Shown: positions 1 to 9,503, numbered from the stretch's first letter. The stretch: DNA of 64,000 bases from Tomitella biformata AHU 1821 (GCF_000524475.1 NZ_BAVQ01000002.1:1-64000); one strand, 5' to 3'. Translations and numbers: made by a program. Notes: generated by a model not told the origin, from the sequence alone.

Positions 1-94
1 CTGACATGGAAACATCCTTCCAGCAGGACCTATGATCCCGCTATCTCGATGTCCACCAACCCTGGGGAACCTCACCTCGCACTATTGTGGATCT

Positions 95-550
95 ATGTCC
101 GCTAAAAAGCCGCCCCTCGTCGTGTCTGCGCTGGTCCCACGCATGCTCCGCATGGTGTCTCAGGCCAACGTGCAGCTGTTCCAGGCCACCGGCGGACGCC
201 TGGGCGGGAAGATCGGGGGACGCGAGCTCTGCCTGCTCACGACCACCGGCCGCAAGAGCGGCCTCGAGCGAACGCTCCCGCTGCTGTTCATGCGGGATGG
301 GGAGGACGTCGTGCTCGTCGGCGCGCAGGGCGGGCTGCCCCAGCATCCCGCCTGGTACTGGAATATCCGCGCGAACCCGCGCGTGCACGTGCGGACCGCG
401 GGCCGAACGGTCGAGATGATCGCGCGGATCGCCGGCGACGAGGAGCGCACCGCGCTGTGGCCCCGGCTGATCGCGACCTATCCAGGTTGGGCCAAATACC
501 AATCCTGGACCGACCGCGTCATTCCCGTGATCGTGTGCGAGCCCGCCTAA
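95..550 (+). CDS. Deazaflavin (F420)-dependent nitroreductase family protein
   Basis: About 151 residues. The motif LLTTTGRKSGLERTLPLLF and the later HPAWYWNIRANPRVHV are typical of the Ddn/F420-dependent nitroreductase family, which adopts a split beta-barrel and uses reduced F420 to reduce quinones or nitro compounds. The substrate cannot be told from sequence. An upstream in-frame ATG at 32 exists, but the ATG at 95 begins MSAKKPP and gives the usual family length, so I chose it. The next gene (DinB-like) follows 18 bases later in the same direction and may be co-transcribed. The organism would need F420, which Mycobacteriales make. Confidence 0.8.
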   Translation: MSAKKPPLVVSALVPRMLRMVSQANVQLFQATGGRLGGKIGGRELCLLTTTGRKSGLERTLPLLFMRDGEDVVLVGAQGGLPQHPAWYWNIRANPRVHVRTAGRTVEMIARIAGDEERTALWPRLIATYPGWAKYQSWTDRVIPVIVCEPA

Positions 551-568
551 GCACACTAGGTTGAGGGG

Positions 569-1153
569 ATGCGATTCCCCCACGAGGACGACCTGCGTCG
601 CGAACGCTCCCGGTTTATGGACACTGTCGAGACGCTGACCGACGACGAGTTCGCCCACGGCCGGACTCTCTGCGAGGGGTGGACGCCCCGCGACGTCCTG
701 GCGCACCTGATCGGCATCGACGACACCGCAGGCTATTTCGGCCTCAACGCGCTGACGATCAACCGCGGCAACGCGCGGGCCGTCAAGACCGCCCGCGCGC
801 TCAGCCGCGAGGAGCTCACCGCCCGCGGCCAGGCGACGGCTGAGAACCCCGTCGCCGCCTCTCGAGCCTGCAGCTGGCTGTTCGCCGGCGATGTCGCGGT
901 GCACCACCTCGATGTGCTGCGCGGTCTGGGCCGGATGGACAACCTGCCGGAGAACTCCGCCCGCCTGGCCTTTCGGGAGGGCACGGTCTGGAGTTGGCGG
1001 TGGGGCGCGAAGCTGCTGAGCCACCGCGTCGTCCCCACCACGCCCGGCGGCAAGGAGCGTGGACGGGGACGCGTCGTGCGCGGCTCCACCGAGAATCTGG
1101 CGTTATGGCTCGCGGGCCGCGAATCCATCGCGAGCGAGCTGGAGTTCAGCTGA
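569..1153 (+). CDS. Maleylpyruvate isomerase N-terminal / DinB-like (TIGR03083-type) protein
   Basis: 194 residues. The N-terminal part contains LCEGWTPRDVLAHLIG, the hallmark of the mycothiol-dependent maleylpyruvate isomerase fold, a four-helix DinB-like metal-binding bundle. A second conserved segment, DVAVHHLDVLRGLGR, supplies further likely metal-binding histidines. Members of the family are thought to be thiol (mycothiol) transferases, but few have known substrates. It sits 18 bases downstream of the F420-type gene. A second, more diverged member of the family lies at 13.8-14.5 kb. Confidence 0.75.
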   Translation: MRFPHEDDLRRERSRFMDTVETLTDDEFAHGRTLCEGWTPRDVLAHLIGIDDTAGYFGLNALTINRGNARAVKTARALSREELTARGQATAENPVAASRACSWLFAGDVAVHHLDVLRGLGRMDNLPENSARLAFREGTVWSWRWGAKLLSHRVVPTTPGGKERGRGRVVRGSTENLALWLAGRESIASELEFS

Positions 1154-1163
1154 CGCTATGCCG

Positions 1164-1320
1164 TCAGGGGCGGTAGGCCAGTTCCGTCGCGAGCTGTACG
1201 GCGACGTCCTCGGGGACGCCCTGGCTGAGCAAGAACTGGTAGACAACGTGCGACATAGTGCTCCATTCATCGGAATTCTCGGTCTCACCACACGTACCGA
1301 AGAACCCCGTCGCGCACCAC
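1164..1320 (-). pseudogene. Small ORF, apparently split by a one-base frameshift
   Basis: On the minus strand the frame ending at 1164 encodes a 30-residue peptide from an ATG at 1256 (MSHVVYQFLLSQGVPEDVAV, then ending AYRP). Third codon positions are almost all G or C, as in real genes here. The coding-like quality continues upstream of the ATG (GETENSDEWST), while a second frame starting at GTG 1320 reads VVRDGVLRYVW then stops. Adding one base near 1286-1293 would join the two into one protein of about 50 residues. It lies just downstream of the btu operon. I do not recognise the protein, so gene status is uncertain. Confidence 0.4.
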
Positions 1321-1355
1321 CGTCCCTGGTGAGGACCGCGCGAGGCCGCGGCGCG

Positions 1356-2149
<794 letters not shown>

Positions 2150-2150
<1 letters not shown>

Positions 2151-3229
2151 CACCCCTGCCCGCCCTGTCTGCGCAGCAACCAGACAAAGGCCGGCACGCC
2201 AACGATGGCGGTGACCAGGCCCAGCGGCAGCTCCCGGCCGGCCAGCATGCTGCGGGCGGCGATGTCGGCCCACACCAGCAGCACCGCGCCGACGAGCGCG
2301 ACCACCGGCAGGAGCCGCGCGTGCAGCGGGCCCACCAGCATCCGCACCGCGTGCGGCACCACCAGTCCGACGAAGCCGACGACCCCTACCTGCGCGACCA
2401 GCACCGCGGTGCACAGTGAGACCGTCGAATAGAGCACCCACCGGGACCTGGTGACGCCCACGCCCAGGCTCGCCGCCGCCCGCTCCCCAAACGCGAACGC
2501 GTCCAGGATCCGGGCATGGGCCAGGACCACCACGACGGTCCCGCCCACCACGACGGCGATCACCGCCAGCCCGTCCCAGCGCACCCCGGCGACGGAGCCC
2601 AGCGTCCACTGCAGCACCCGCCGAGCGGCGTCGCGGTCGCCGAAGTACACGAGCGCCGACGTCAGCGCCGACGCCAACTGCGCGATGGCGACGCCGGCGA
2701 GGATCAGCCGGCCCGGCAGCAGCGCCCCGGAGCGGGACGTCGCGATGACGAAGACCGCCAGCAGGGTGATCATCGCCCCGGCGAACGCCGCCGCGGACAC
2801 GGCGCTGAACGCGAGCACGCTGACCATCCCGATCCCGGAGGTCAGCGCCAGCACGGCGCCGAGCGACGCGCCGCTGGCCATGCCCAGGATGTAGGGGTCC
2901 GCCAAGGTGTTGCCGGTCAGCGATTGCAGGACCGCGCCGCCCAGGGCCAACCCCGCCCCCACCGCCGCGGCCCCGAGCACCCGCGGTAGGCGCAGGTCCA
3001 CGACGATGTGGGTGGTGAGCACGTCCGTGCCCGCGCCAATTCCCAGCCGCCCCGCGACCGAGCTCAGGACCGTGCCTATCGACAGGTCCGCCGCGCCAAT
3101 CACGACCCCCGCGGCGAGGCTGGCCAGCAGTAGAACGCCCAGGCCGAGGACCCAGCCGGCAAGCGGCAACGCCGTGGCCCGGGTCGCCAGCGGGACCGTG
3201 GCTGGCCTCTCCGCCACGCCGATCGACAT
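2150..3229 (-). CDS. ABC transporter permease, FecCD/BtuC family
   Basis: 359 residues with about nine or ten hydrophobic segments. Family signatures are RLPRVLGAAAVGAGLALGGA near residue 80, then GNTLADPYILGMASGASLGA, and GFVGLVVPHAVRMLVGP near residue 290. This is the BtuC/FecCD fold that forms the membrane channel for cobalamin or Fe-siderophore import. It lies between the binding protein (10-base gap) and the ATPase (1-base overlap), so the three form a complete btuFCD-type operon. The cargo is inferred from the riboswitch, not from the permease itself. Confidence 0.88.
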
Positions 3230-3239
3230 CGCGCGGCCT

Positions 3240-4220
3240 CTAGTTCAGCTGCTCGGCGGCCATGATCGCGCCCTCTATCGTGCGCGGGCCGGGGGTGGTG
3301 GTGGAGAACGGCAGGATCACGAACGCATCGCCGCGCACCGCCTTCAGGTCGCGCAGTGCCGGGTCGTTCTGGAGGTAGGCCTTCTTCTCGTCGGCCGTGG
3401 ACCAGGAGGCGTCGGCGAGCACAATCACGTCCGGGTCGGCCACCAGCACGGGCTCCCAGTTCATCGTGTCCCAGGCGCCGGTGCTGTCAGCGAAGATATT
3501 CACGCCGCCGAGCGCGTCGATGATGAGCTGCGGGCCGCCGCCGCCAGCGCCGACGAAGGGCTCGTCGGTGCCGCTGTCGTACCAGAGGATTGTCTTGCCT
3601 TGGGCGGGCGCGGCGGCACTGACCTGCTCTAGTGTCGCCCGCATCTGGGTATTGACCTCCTCGCTGACGGCGGTCTGGCCGAAGAGCGTGCCGTAGTCGG
3701 CGATCTCGGACGCGATCGAATCCCAGGAGGCGGGTAGGCGCTTGGCCTTGTCCTCGCACGAGAACGGCGAGACGTAGGTCGCGATTCCCAACTCGCTCAG
3801 GGAGTCACGCATGCCGACCCCCTCCTTGTCATCGAATGCCGTGGAATAGGAGGCGAGCACCAGATCGGGCTTGAGCTCGAGCAGCGTCTCCCGGCTGGGG
3901 TACGCCGCGGGGGCGAGCACGGGGATCTGCGCGTAGGCGGCGGCCCACTGCGGGGCGATCTCGTCGTCGAGATATGCGGTGCCGATCATCTGGTCCTGTG
4001 CGCCGACGGACAAGGCGGACTCCGTCGCCCCCTGGTTCATCGTCACCGCCCGCGATGGCGGCGCGTCCAGGGTGATCTGCTCGCCGCAATTCTCGAGAGT
4101 GATCCGCGGCGCGGCGTTGCTCGTCGAATTATCCGAGCTGGCGCAGGCGGACAGGGCGAGCGCAGCGGCAATCGACACAGCCGCGACGGAGAGGGACCGG
4201 GTGTTAAGTGGGGTGCGCAA
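3240..4220 (-). CDS. Periplasmic-type substrate-binding lipoprotein, probable corrinoid importer (BtuF-like)
   Basis: 326 residues. The signal peptide ends in a lipobox (ALALSACASS), so the protein should be lipid-anchored outside the membrane. The mature part is a Fe/B12-type (PeriplaBP_2) binding protein with SRETLLELKPDLVLAS and ADPDVIVLADASW. The start is a TTG at 4220 preceded by GGAAGGCGGG about seven bases upstream; no good ATG is available. It is the first gene of the operon and begins about 40 bases after the cobalamin riboswitch, which should shut off expression when B12 is plentiful. Confidence 0.85.
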   Translation of the reverse strand: MRTPLNTRSLSVAAVSIAAALALSACASSDNSTSNAAPRITLENCGEQITLDAPPSRAVTMNQGATESALSVGAQDQMIGTAYLDDEIAPQWAAAYAQIPVLAPAAYPSRETLLELKPDLVLASYSTAFDDKEGVGMRDSLSELGIATYVSPFSCEDKAKRLPASWDSIASEIADYGTLFGQTAVSEEVNTQMRATLEQVSAAAPAQGKTILWYDSGTDEPFVGAGGGGPQLIIDALGGVNIFADSTGAWDTMNWEPVLVADPDVIVLADASWSTADEKKAYLQNDPALRDLKAVRGDAFVILPFSTTTPGPRTIEGAIMAAEQLN

Positions 4221-4262
4221 AGCGACCCGCCTTCCATGACTCGTGGAAAACTTCGGTTACGT

Positions 4263-4408
4263 GTCACGGCCGGTCTCCTGGCTTCGCAGGGATAGCCGTC
4301 AACCGCGCCTTCCCAGACCCGAGTCCAGTGGCGTGCATGCGATTGACGTACCTGCTCACAGTGGCGAGTACCGCGCCGGTTTCACACCGGACTTCCCGAA
4401 CACCGTGA
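4263..4408 (-). promoter_or_regulatory. Cobalamin (AdoCbl-type) riboswitch
   Basis: Read on the minus strand, this leader contains GGAAGTCCGGTGTGAAACCG, then the B12-box core GCCACTGTGAG, and ends with GAAGCCAGGAGACCGGCC, the conserved elements of the cobalamin riboswitch in the right order. The ends GTCACGG and CCGTGAC pair as stem P1. It precedes the btuF-like gene and should repress the importer when cobalamin binds. Confidence 0.92.
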
Positions 4409-4525
4409 CAACGCCTCGAAGGATAGACCAGCGCCGTGCCCGACGGCCCCCACGGGACAGTCTCGAGTCCAACGAGCGGAAGGAACCCGGCACCCGGTTG
4501 TGACCCCTGCTACAGTCTGGGCTTG

Positions 4526-4547
4526 ATTGATTGAGCGCTTGATCAAT
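4526..4547. promoter_or_regulatory. Palindromic operator upstream of the IclR gene
   Basis: The 22-bp sequence from 4526 is symmetric at 18 of 22 positions: ATTGAT on the left, AGCGCT in the centre, ATCAAT on the right. It lies 31 bases before the IclR start codon. On the minus strand it reads TTGATCAAGCGCTCAATCA, differing at one of 19 positions from the site at 8747-8765. It is probably bound by the IclR or TetR regulator of this locus. Confidence 0.7.
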
Positions 4548-4577
4548 TATTTCGGGCGCACAACTGGAGGTCAATTT

Positions 4578-5357
4578 ATGACGGACACCGACACGCCGAT
4601 CGCAGTCATCACCCGGGTAAACACCCTGCTCGACGCGTTCCGAGGCGGTGAGCGATTCACCCTGTCCACGCTGGCCAGACGCACTGGACTCCCCCGATCC
4701 TCGACGCACCGTCTGCTCGGCCAGCTCGTCGACGCCGAGTGGCTGCAGCGCAACGGCAACCACTACGAGCTGGGGATGAAGCTTTTCGAGCTCGGCTCCG
4801 TGGCGCAGCACCGCAACCAGGTACACCGCTCCGCGCTGCCGGTGATGCACGAGCTCGCGCGGGCCACCGGGCTCGTGGTGCACCTCGCGGTGCTCGACGG
4901 CCCCGACGTCGTCTACCTGGAGAAGCTCGGCGGCAGCTTCAGCCTGTCCTTGCCCTCCCGGGTCGGCGGGCGGCAGCCGGCCCACCGCACGGCCGTCGGG
5001 AAGGCTCTGCTCGCGCACACCCGCGTGGAGGTCTCGAGCCGCGCCGACCGCCGTTCCCCCGGCACGCCGAACGCCATCGACGACCCGGCCCGCCTGCGCC
5101 AGGAGTTGGCCCGCATCCGCGAGCAGAGCGTGGCGCTGGACCGGGAGGAGACCGCCCTCGGGGTGGCCTGCGTCGCCGCCGCGATCGGCGACGGGTACCG
5201 CACCGTCGGCGCGATCTCGGTCTGCGGCCCCACCAACCTCATCACGGGGACCGCGCTCGCGGGACCCGTGCAGATGGCCGCGCTCAACGCGTGGCGCAGG
5301 GTTTCGGGCGCGCGCGGCGTCGACCCCGCCTTCGGCCTCCCCCAGCTGATCGCCTGA
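4578..5357 (+). CDS. IclR-family transcriptional regulator
   Basis: 259 residues. The N-terminal winged helix contains FTLSTLARRTGLPRSSTHRL and the C-terminal effector domain runs from about residue 85 (LGSVAQHRNQVHRSALPVMHE) to the end. I chose the ATG at 4578 because GGAGGT sits seven bases upstream; a TTG at 4527 would place the operator inside the gene. It converges with the kshA-like operon (5393-8690) and shares an operator sequence with that operon's promoter, so it is a candidate regulator of it. IclR proteins usually sense small aromatic or central metabolites; the ligand here is unknown. Confidence 0.85.
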   Translation: MTDTDTPIAVITRVNTLLDAFRGGERFTLSTLARRTGLPRSSTHRLLGQLVDAEWLQRNGNHYELGMKLFELGSVAQHRNQVHRSALPVMHELARATGLVVHLAVLDGPDVVYLEKLGGSFSLSLPSRVGGRQPAHRTAVGKALLAHTRVEVSSRADRRSPGTPNAIDDPARLRQELARIREQSVALDREETALGVACVAAAIGDGYRTVGAISVCGPTNLITGTALAGPVQMAALNAWRRVSGARGVDPAFGLPQLIA

Positions 5358-5392
5358 CGGGCGCCGAGCGGTGCTCGGCGCCCGCCCCCTGC

Positions 5393-6562
5393 CTACGGCT
5401 GGGTGGCCGCCGCGGCGGCCGCCGCGATGTTCGCCTCGACCTCGGCCTGCCAGCTCACCAGCGCCTTGGTGGTGTCCACCTCGAACTCGAAGCGGGCGGT
5501 CATGTCGGGCGTGACATCCTCGACGTCCACAAAGAACTGCTCGTACCAGCGGCGCAGCTGGTAGACGGGGCCGTCCTCCTCGGTCAGCAGCGGGTTCTGG
5601 ATGCGGGTCTTGTGCCGCCAGATCGCCACGTCCTGCTTGAACTGCGTCTCGACGCCCTCGGTGAACATCTCGGCCATCTCCGCGGCGGTCTCCGCCGTGA
5701 CGCCGTCGATCGTCTGCACAATGGTGCCGAACTGCAGGACGAAGGAGTCCTGGGTGATCGGGTAGTGGCAGTTGACCAGCTTGGTCTCGATGGTGGTGTC
5801 GCCGGCGACCGTGTAGACGGTGTCCAGCATGAAGGACGGGCCGTAGTACATCGCGTCGGAGATGGTCTCCGAGTCCGGGAGGTCAAGCTGCACACCGGTT
5901 TTGATGTCGTCGCGGCCGGTCGAGCGCATGTGCTGCGCGGCGACGTGACCCTCGAAGACATTCTTGAAGTACTGCGGCATCTGGTAGTGCACGTAGAAGA
6001 AGTGCGCCATGTCGACGACGTTGTCGACGATCTCGCGGCAGTTCGAGCCCTCCACCAGGAAGGTGTTCCAGGTCCACTCGCTCCAGCGGTCCGTGCCGTA
6101 GCCGGGGACCTCGGGGATCGTCACGTCGGGCGGCGGCGGGTTCCCCTGCGAGTCATGCCAGACGAACAGCAATCCGTTGCGCTCCAACGTCTCCCACGCC
6201 TGCGTCCGCGCCCGCATCGGCACCCGCTTCGCGTACGGGATGTCCTTGCACTTGCCGTCGCCGCCCCAGCGCCAGTCATGGAACGGGCACGCGATCTCAT
6301 CGCCCTTGACGGTGCCCTGCGACAGGTCCCCGCCCATGTGCCGGCAGTACGAGTCCAGCGCGTTGAGCTTGCCCGTCGAGTCCTGCCAAATCACAATCTT
6401 GCCGTCGAACACCTCGATAGAGTGCGGCATGCCGTCGCGGAAGGTCTTCGCCAGACCCAGGCAGTGCCAGCCACGGGCGAATCGCGTCGGGTTGCTGCCC
6501 TTCTCGATCTGGCGAACCTCGTCGTCGGCCTCGGTCAGATCCGTGCCCAAATCAGTAGTCAT
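5393..6562 (-). CDS. kshA: Rieske-type oxygenase, 3-ketosteroid 9-alpha-hydroxylase oxygenase (KshA)-like
   Basis: 389 residues. The Rieske 2Fe-2S motif is YCRHMGGD with CPFHDWRWGG (about residues 70-100). The mononuclear iron site is in NVVDMAHFFYVHY. Segments such as RYARGWHCLG-like FARGWHCLG, FKNVFEGH, NCHYPITQDSFVLQ and VYQLRRWYEQFFVDV match mycobacterial KshA closely, as far as I remember it. KshA hydroxylates C9 of 3-ketosteroids and opens ring B with its partner reductase KshB. No kshB is present here. AGGAG stands seven bases before the ATG. It is the last gene of an apparent operon with an SDR and a flavin oxidoreductase. A related steroid or terpenoid substrate is possible. Confidence 0.82.
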   Translation of the reverse strand: MTTDLGTDLTEADDEVRQIEKGSNPTRFARGWHCLGLAKTFRDGMPHSIEVFDGKIVIWQDSTGKLNALDSYCRHMGGDLSQGTVKGDEIACPFHDWRWGGDGKCKDIPYAKRVPMRARTQAWETLERNGLLFVWHDSQGNPPPPDVTIPEVPGYGTDRWSEWTWNTFLVEGSNCREIVDNVVDMAHFFYVHYQMPQYFKNVFEGHVAAQHMRSTGRDDIKTGVQLDLPDSETISDAMYYGPSFMLDTVYTVAGDTTIETKLVNCHYPITQDSFVLQFGTIVQTIDGVTAETAAEMAEMFTEGVETQFKQDVAIWRHKTRIQNPLLTEEDGPVYQLRRWYEQFFVDVEDVTPDMTARFEFEVDTTKALVSWQAEVEANIAAAAAAATQP

Positions 6563-6619
6563 TGCTCTCTCCTGTTGATGCGGGAAATCGGGGTGTCGCG
6601 CCGGGTTCGGCGCTGGTAG

Positions 6620-7807
6620 TCACGGGGTGGTCAGCACGCAGCGAGTGCCGGTGTAGACCGTCGGCATGCAGCGGTTGCAGTGCACGCACAGCGAGCGTTT
6701 GCCGGGGTTTGCGGCGATCTGGTTGATCAGGTCGGGCTCGCGCAGCAGGGCGCGGCCGATGGCGACGAAGCCGAAGCCCTCGGCCATCGCGGTGTCCATG
6801 CCGGCCCGATCGGTGACCCCGCCCAGCAGGATCAGCGGCGTCTTGACCACCGGCAGGAACTGGCGCGCCTGCTCCAGGAGGTAGAGGTCCCGGTAGGGGT
6901 ACTCCTTGAGGGCGAGCTTGCCGAACATCTGCACGCCGAGCTTGACCGGCTGCGGCATGACTGCGGCGAAGTCGGCGACCGGCGCCTCGCCCTTGAACAG
7001 GTACATCGGGTTGTAGAGCGAGCTGCCGACGGTCATCTCCAGCGCGTCGAGGCTGCCGTCCTGGTCGAGCCACTGCGCGGTCTGCAGTGCCTCGTCGAGC
7101 CAGGTGCCGCCCGGGACGCCGTCGTCCATGCTGAGCTTGGCGATGATCGCGGCCTTGTCCTGCACGGCATCTCGCACCCGGCGGGCCACGTCGCGGGCCA
7201 CCCGGGCGCGGTTCTCGAGCGCGCCGCCGAAACCGTCGGTCCGCTTGTTGAGCTTGGGACTCAGGAATGAGCTGACGAAGTAGTTGTGGCCCATGTGCAG
7301 CTCGACGACATCGAACCCGGACTCGACCGCCAGCAGCGCCGCGTCGACGAAGTTCTGCGTCACCCGCTCGATGTCGGCCGCCGTGGCCGGGCGGCTGTTG
7401 CGCAGGCTGATGAGGCTGAACAACTTGCCGGGGGCGATCGCCGGCAGGCCGTTGGCACGCACGTCCGCGACTGGCCCGGCGTGGTTGATCTGCACCGACG
7501 CCGCGGCGCCCTCCGCGTGCACGGCGTCCGTCAGCCGGCGCAGCCCGGGCACAGCCTCGCGGCGCAGGACGATCTGGCCGGTGGCGCTGGGCGCGTCCGG
7601 GGCGACGGCGCAGCCCGCGAGGGTCGTCACGCCGATGCCGCCCTGGGCCAGCCGGCGGTGGAAGTCGATCAGCTCGTCGGTGACGAGGCCGTCGGGAGTC
7701 ATCCCCTCCGCCGTGGCGGCCTTGATAATACGGTTGCGCACCGTCACCGGGCCCAGCCGCGCGGGGGCCAGGATGTCGGCGGCCGGGACACGCTCAGCGG
7801 TCGTCAT
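6620..7807 (-). CDS. Old Yellow Enzyme-type NADH:flavin oxidoreductase
   Basis: 395 residues forming a single FMN-binding TIM barrel: VTVRNRIIKAATAEGM at the N-terminus, QINHAGP near residue 105, and HMGHNYFVSSFLSPKLNKR near residue 165. The end carries a cysteine cluster (CVHCNRCMPTVYTGTRCV) like the iron-sulfur cluster region of 2,4-dienoyl-CoA reductases, but the C-terminal FAD/NADPH domain of those enzymes is absent. It lies 57 bases upstream of kshA, so the two are probably co-transcribed. It likely reduces an activated C=C bond in the same pathway; the substrate is unknown. Confidence 0.8.
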   Translation of the reverse strand: MTTAERVPAADILAPARLGPVTVRNRIIKAATAEGMTPDGLVTDELIDFHRRLAQGGIGVTTLAGCAVAPDAPSATGQIVLRREAVPGLRRLTDAVHAEGAAASVQINHAGPVADVRANGLPAIAPGKLFSLISLRNSRPATAADIERVTQNFVDAALLAVESGFDVVELHMGHNYFVSSFLSPKLNKRTDGFGGALENRARVARDVARRVRDAVQDKAAIIAKLSMDDGVPGGTWLDEALQTAQWLDQDGSLDALEMTVGSSLYNPMYLFKGEAPVADFAAVMPQPVKLGVQMFGKLALKEYPYRDLYLLEQARQFLPVVKTPLILLGGVTDRAGMDTAMAEGFGFVAIGRALLREPDLINQIAANPGKRSLCVHCNRCMPTVYTGTRCVLTTP

Positions 7808-7934
7808 TGGTCGATGCCTGCCTTCTTGATCGTCGCGTGCTCGCCGTCACAGCGCAGCCTAGAAAGCGGACTGGGCCCTGCCTGGCCTGTTTCCGTTGTG
7901 CGGTAACGCGATTCCAACGCGTGGGGTCCGGGTG

Positions 7935-8690
7935 TCATCGCATGAGCGCCTGGCCGCCGTCCACCGGCAGCGAGTGGCCGGTGATGTAGCGCGAGGCCTC
8001 CCCGCACAGGAACACCACCGCCGGCCCGATGTCCGCCTCCGTGTCCCCATAGCGCCCCAGCGGCACAGTCGCGAGATACTCGCCCGCCTCCACCGGGCTC
8101 AACCGCGCCCACTCCTCCAGCGCAGGCGAGTCGGCAAGGGGCAGAATCGCGTTGACGCGGATGCCGTCCGCCGCCCACTCGCAGGCCGCGGTCCGCGTGA
8201 GCACCCGGATCGCCTCCTTGGCCGCCGCGTAGCCGCCGTAGCCCGACGGGTCCCAGCGCACGCCCGCCGCCGAGCCGAGGTTCACGATCGCCCCGCCGCC
8301 GGCGAGGTGCGGGTGGCACGCGCGCATCAACCGCCATGTCGCCAGCGGGCCGGACTCCATGCCGCGCAGGTAGTCCTCCTCGGGCAGGTCCAGCAGGCGG
8401 CCGTGCACCGTGGTCTGCGCATTGTTGACCAGGATCGACACCGAGCCGAAGTGCCGCACGACGTCCGCGACTACGCTCTCAACCTGTGCCGGGTCTATGA
8501 CATCGCACAGGAAGGCGTGCGCGTCGCCACCCCGGTCGCGGATCTCCTGGGCCACGTCCGAGACTTTCTGCAAGGTCCGGCCAACCACGGCGATCCGGGC
8601 GCCCTCCGCCGCCAGCGCGCAGGCGATCCCGCGGCCGACGCCCTGCCCGGCCCCCGTCACCAACGCCACCTTGCCCTCAAGCACGCCCAT
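7935..8690 (-). CDS. Short-chain dehydrogenase/reductase
   Basis: About 251 residues. The Rossmann glycine motif is TGAGQGVGRG, NNAQ marks the central helix, and the catalytic triad is Ser in NLGSAAG with YAAAK. Three in-frame ATGs lie at 8705, 8696 and 8690. I prefer 8690 because AAGGGA lies six bases upstream. It is the first gene of the operon that continues with the flavin oxidoreductase (127-base gap) and kshA. An oxidation or reduction of a steroid-type hydroxyl/keto group would fit, but this is inference. The promoter is shared with the divergent TetR gene. Confidence 0.8.
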   Translation of the reverse strand: MGVLEGKVALVTGAGQGVGRGIACALAAEGARIAVVGRTLQKVSDVAQEIRDRGGDAHAFLCDVIDPAQVESVVADVVRHFGSVSILVNNAQTTVHGRLLDLPEEDYLRGMESGPLATWRLMRACHPHLAGGGAIVNLGSAAGVRWDPSGYGGYAAAKEAIRVLTRTAACEWAADGIRVNAILPLADSPALEEWARLSPVEAGEYLATVPLGRYGDTEADIGPAVVFLCGEASRYITGHSLPVDGGQALMR

Positions 8691-8746
8691 ATCCATTCCC
8701 TTCATTCAACGACCCTGCCGAGCACAGTGTGACTGTGATCACCGTT

Positions 8747-8765
8747 TTGAGCAAGCGCTCAATCA
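8747..8765. promoter_or_regulatory. Shared operator in the SDR/TetR divergent promoter
   Basis: TTGAGCAAGCGCTCAATCA begins at 8747. Its core TTGAGC-AAGC-GCTCAA is an inverted repeat, and it matches the palindrome upstream of the IclR gene at 18 of 19 positions. It lies between the leftward SDR operon and the rightward TetR gene, the right place to control both. The CAAGCGCT core resembles sites of TetR regulators of lipid and steroid catabolism such as KstR2, from memory. Confidence 0.7.
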
Positions 8766-8877
8766 TAAACTTGGAAATGTATTGCCGTCGGACCATAAAT
8801 GTGGCCGCGGGTAACATGATTCGCTGCGCGCCGACCGCGCTGCCCTGGGAATTTCCGGCATCGCAAGGGGAGAAGGC

Positions 8878-9462
8878 ATGAATCCGAAGGACCGCCGCAG
8901 GCAGATTCTCGACTGCTCGGCGGAGCTGTTCGCGCACAAGGGGATTGGAGCCACCACGGTTCGCGAGATCGCCGTCGCGGTAGGCGTGCACTCCGGCGCG
9001 CTCTACCACTACTTCCCGTCCAAAGAAGCCATCGTCACCGAGTTGATCCGGGAGTACGTCGTGGACCTGACCTCCCGCGGCCGCGCCGTGATGGCCCAGG
9101 GCCTCGCGCCGGTTCCCCGCCTGGAGGCGCTGATCCTGGCCGCCCTGACTTGCTCGGCGGACTACAGGGCGGCGACGACCGTCTGGCAGCGCGAGGCCAC
9201 CTACATGCGCGAGCGTGTCGTCGAGGCCAGCCTCGACGCCACCGCCGACGAGCTCGAGGAGGACTTCCGCGCCACCATTGCCGAGGCCCTGGCCGACGGA
9301 TCGCTGCGCACGGACATCAGCGCCGACCTGTTCTACCGGCTGCTGCGCGATGCCATCTGGCTGGCCCCAAACTGGCACCAGGACTCGCCGGGCTACTCGA
9401 CGGAATCCCTCGCGCGGGACATCGTCGGGGTCTTCGTCGACGGCTTCCGCACCCGCGGCTGA
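8878..9462 (+). CDS. TetR-family transcriptional regulator
   Basis: 194 residues. The N-terminal helix-turn-helix is clear: RRRQILDCSAELFAHKGIGA, then TTVREIAVAVGVHSGALYHY and FPSKEAI. The C-terminal ligand domain is alpha-helical and of ordinary length. The start ATG follows GGGGAGAAGGC. It is divergent from the SDR-flavin oxidoreductase-kshA operon, with the shared operator between them, so autorepression plus control of that operon is the obvious model. Ligands of such regulators are often CoA thioesters of catabolic intermediates; none can be assigned here. Confidence 0.85.
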   Translation: MNPKDRRRQILDCSAELFAHKGIGATTVREIAVAVGVHSGALYHYFPSKEAIVTELIREYVVDLTSRGRAVMAQGLAPVPRLEALILAALTCSADYRAATTVWQREATYMRERVVEASLDATADELEEDFRATIAEALADGSLRTDISADLFYRLLRDAIWLAPNWHQDSPGYSTESLARDIVGVFVDGFRTRG

Positions 9463-9503
9463 GCACCCGGGGTGCCGGAACCCGGCCTAGTGCCCGACCG
9501 GAA

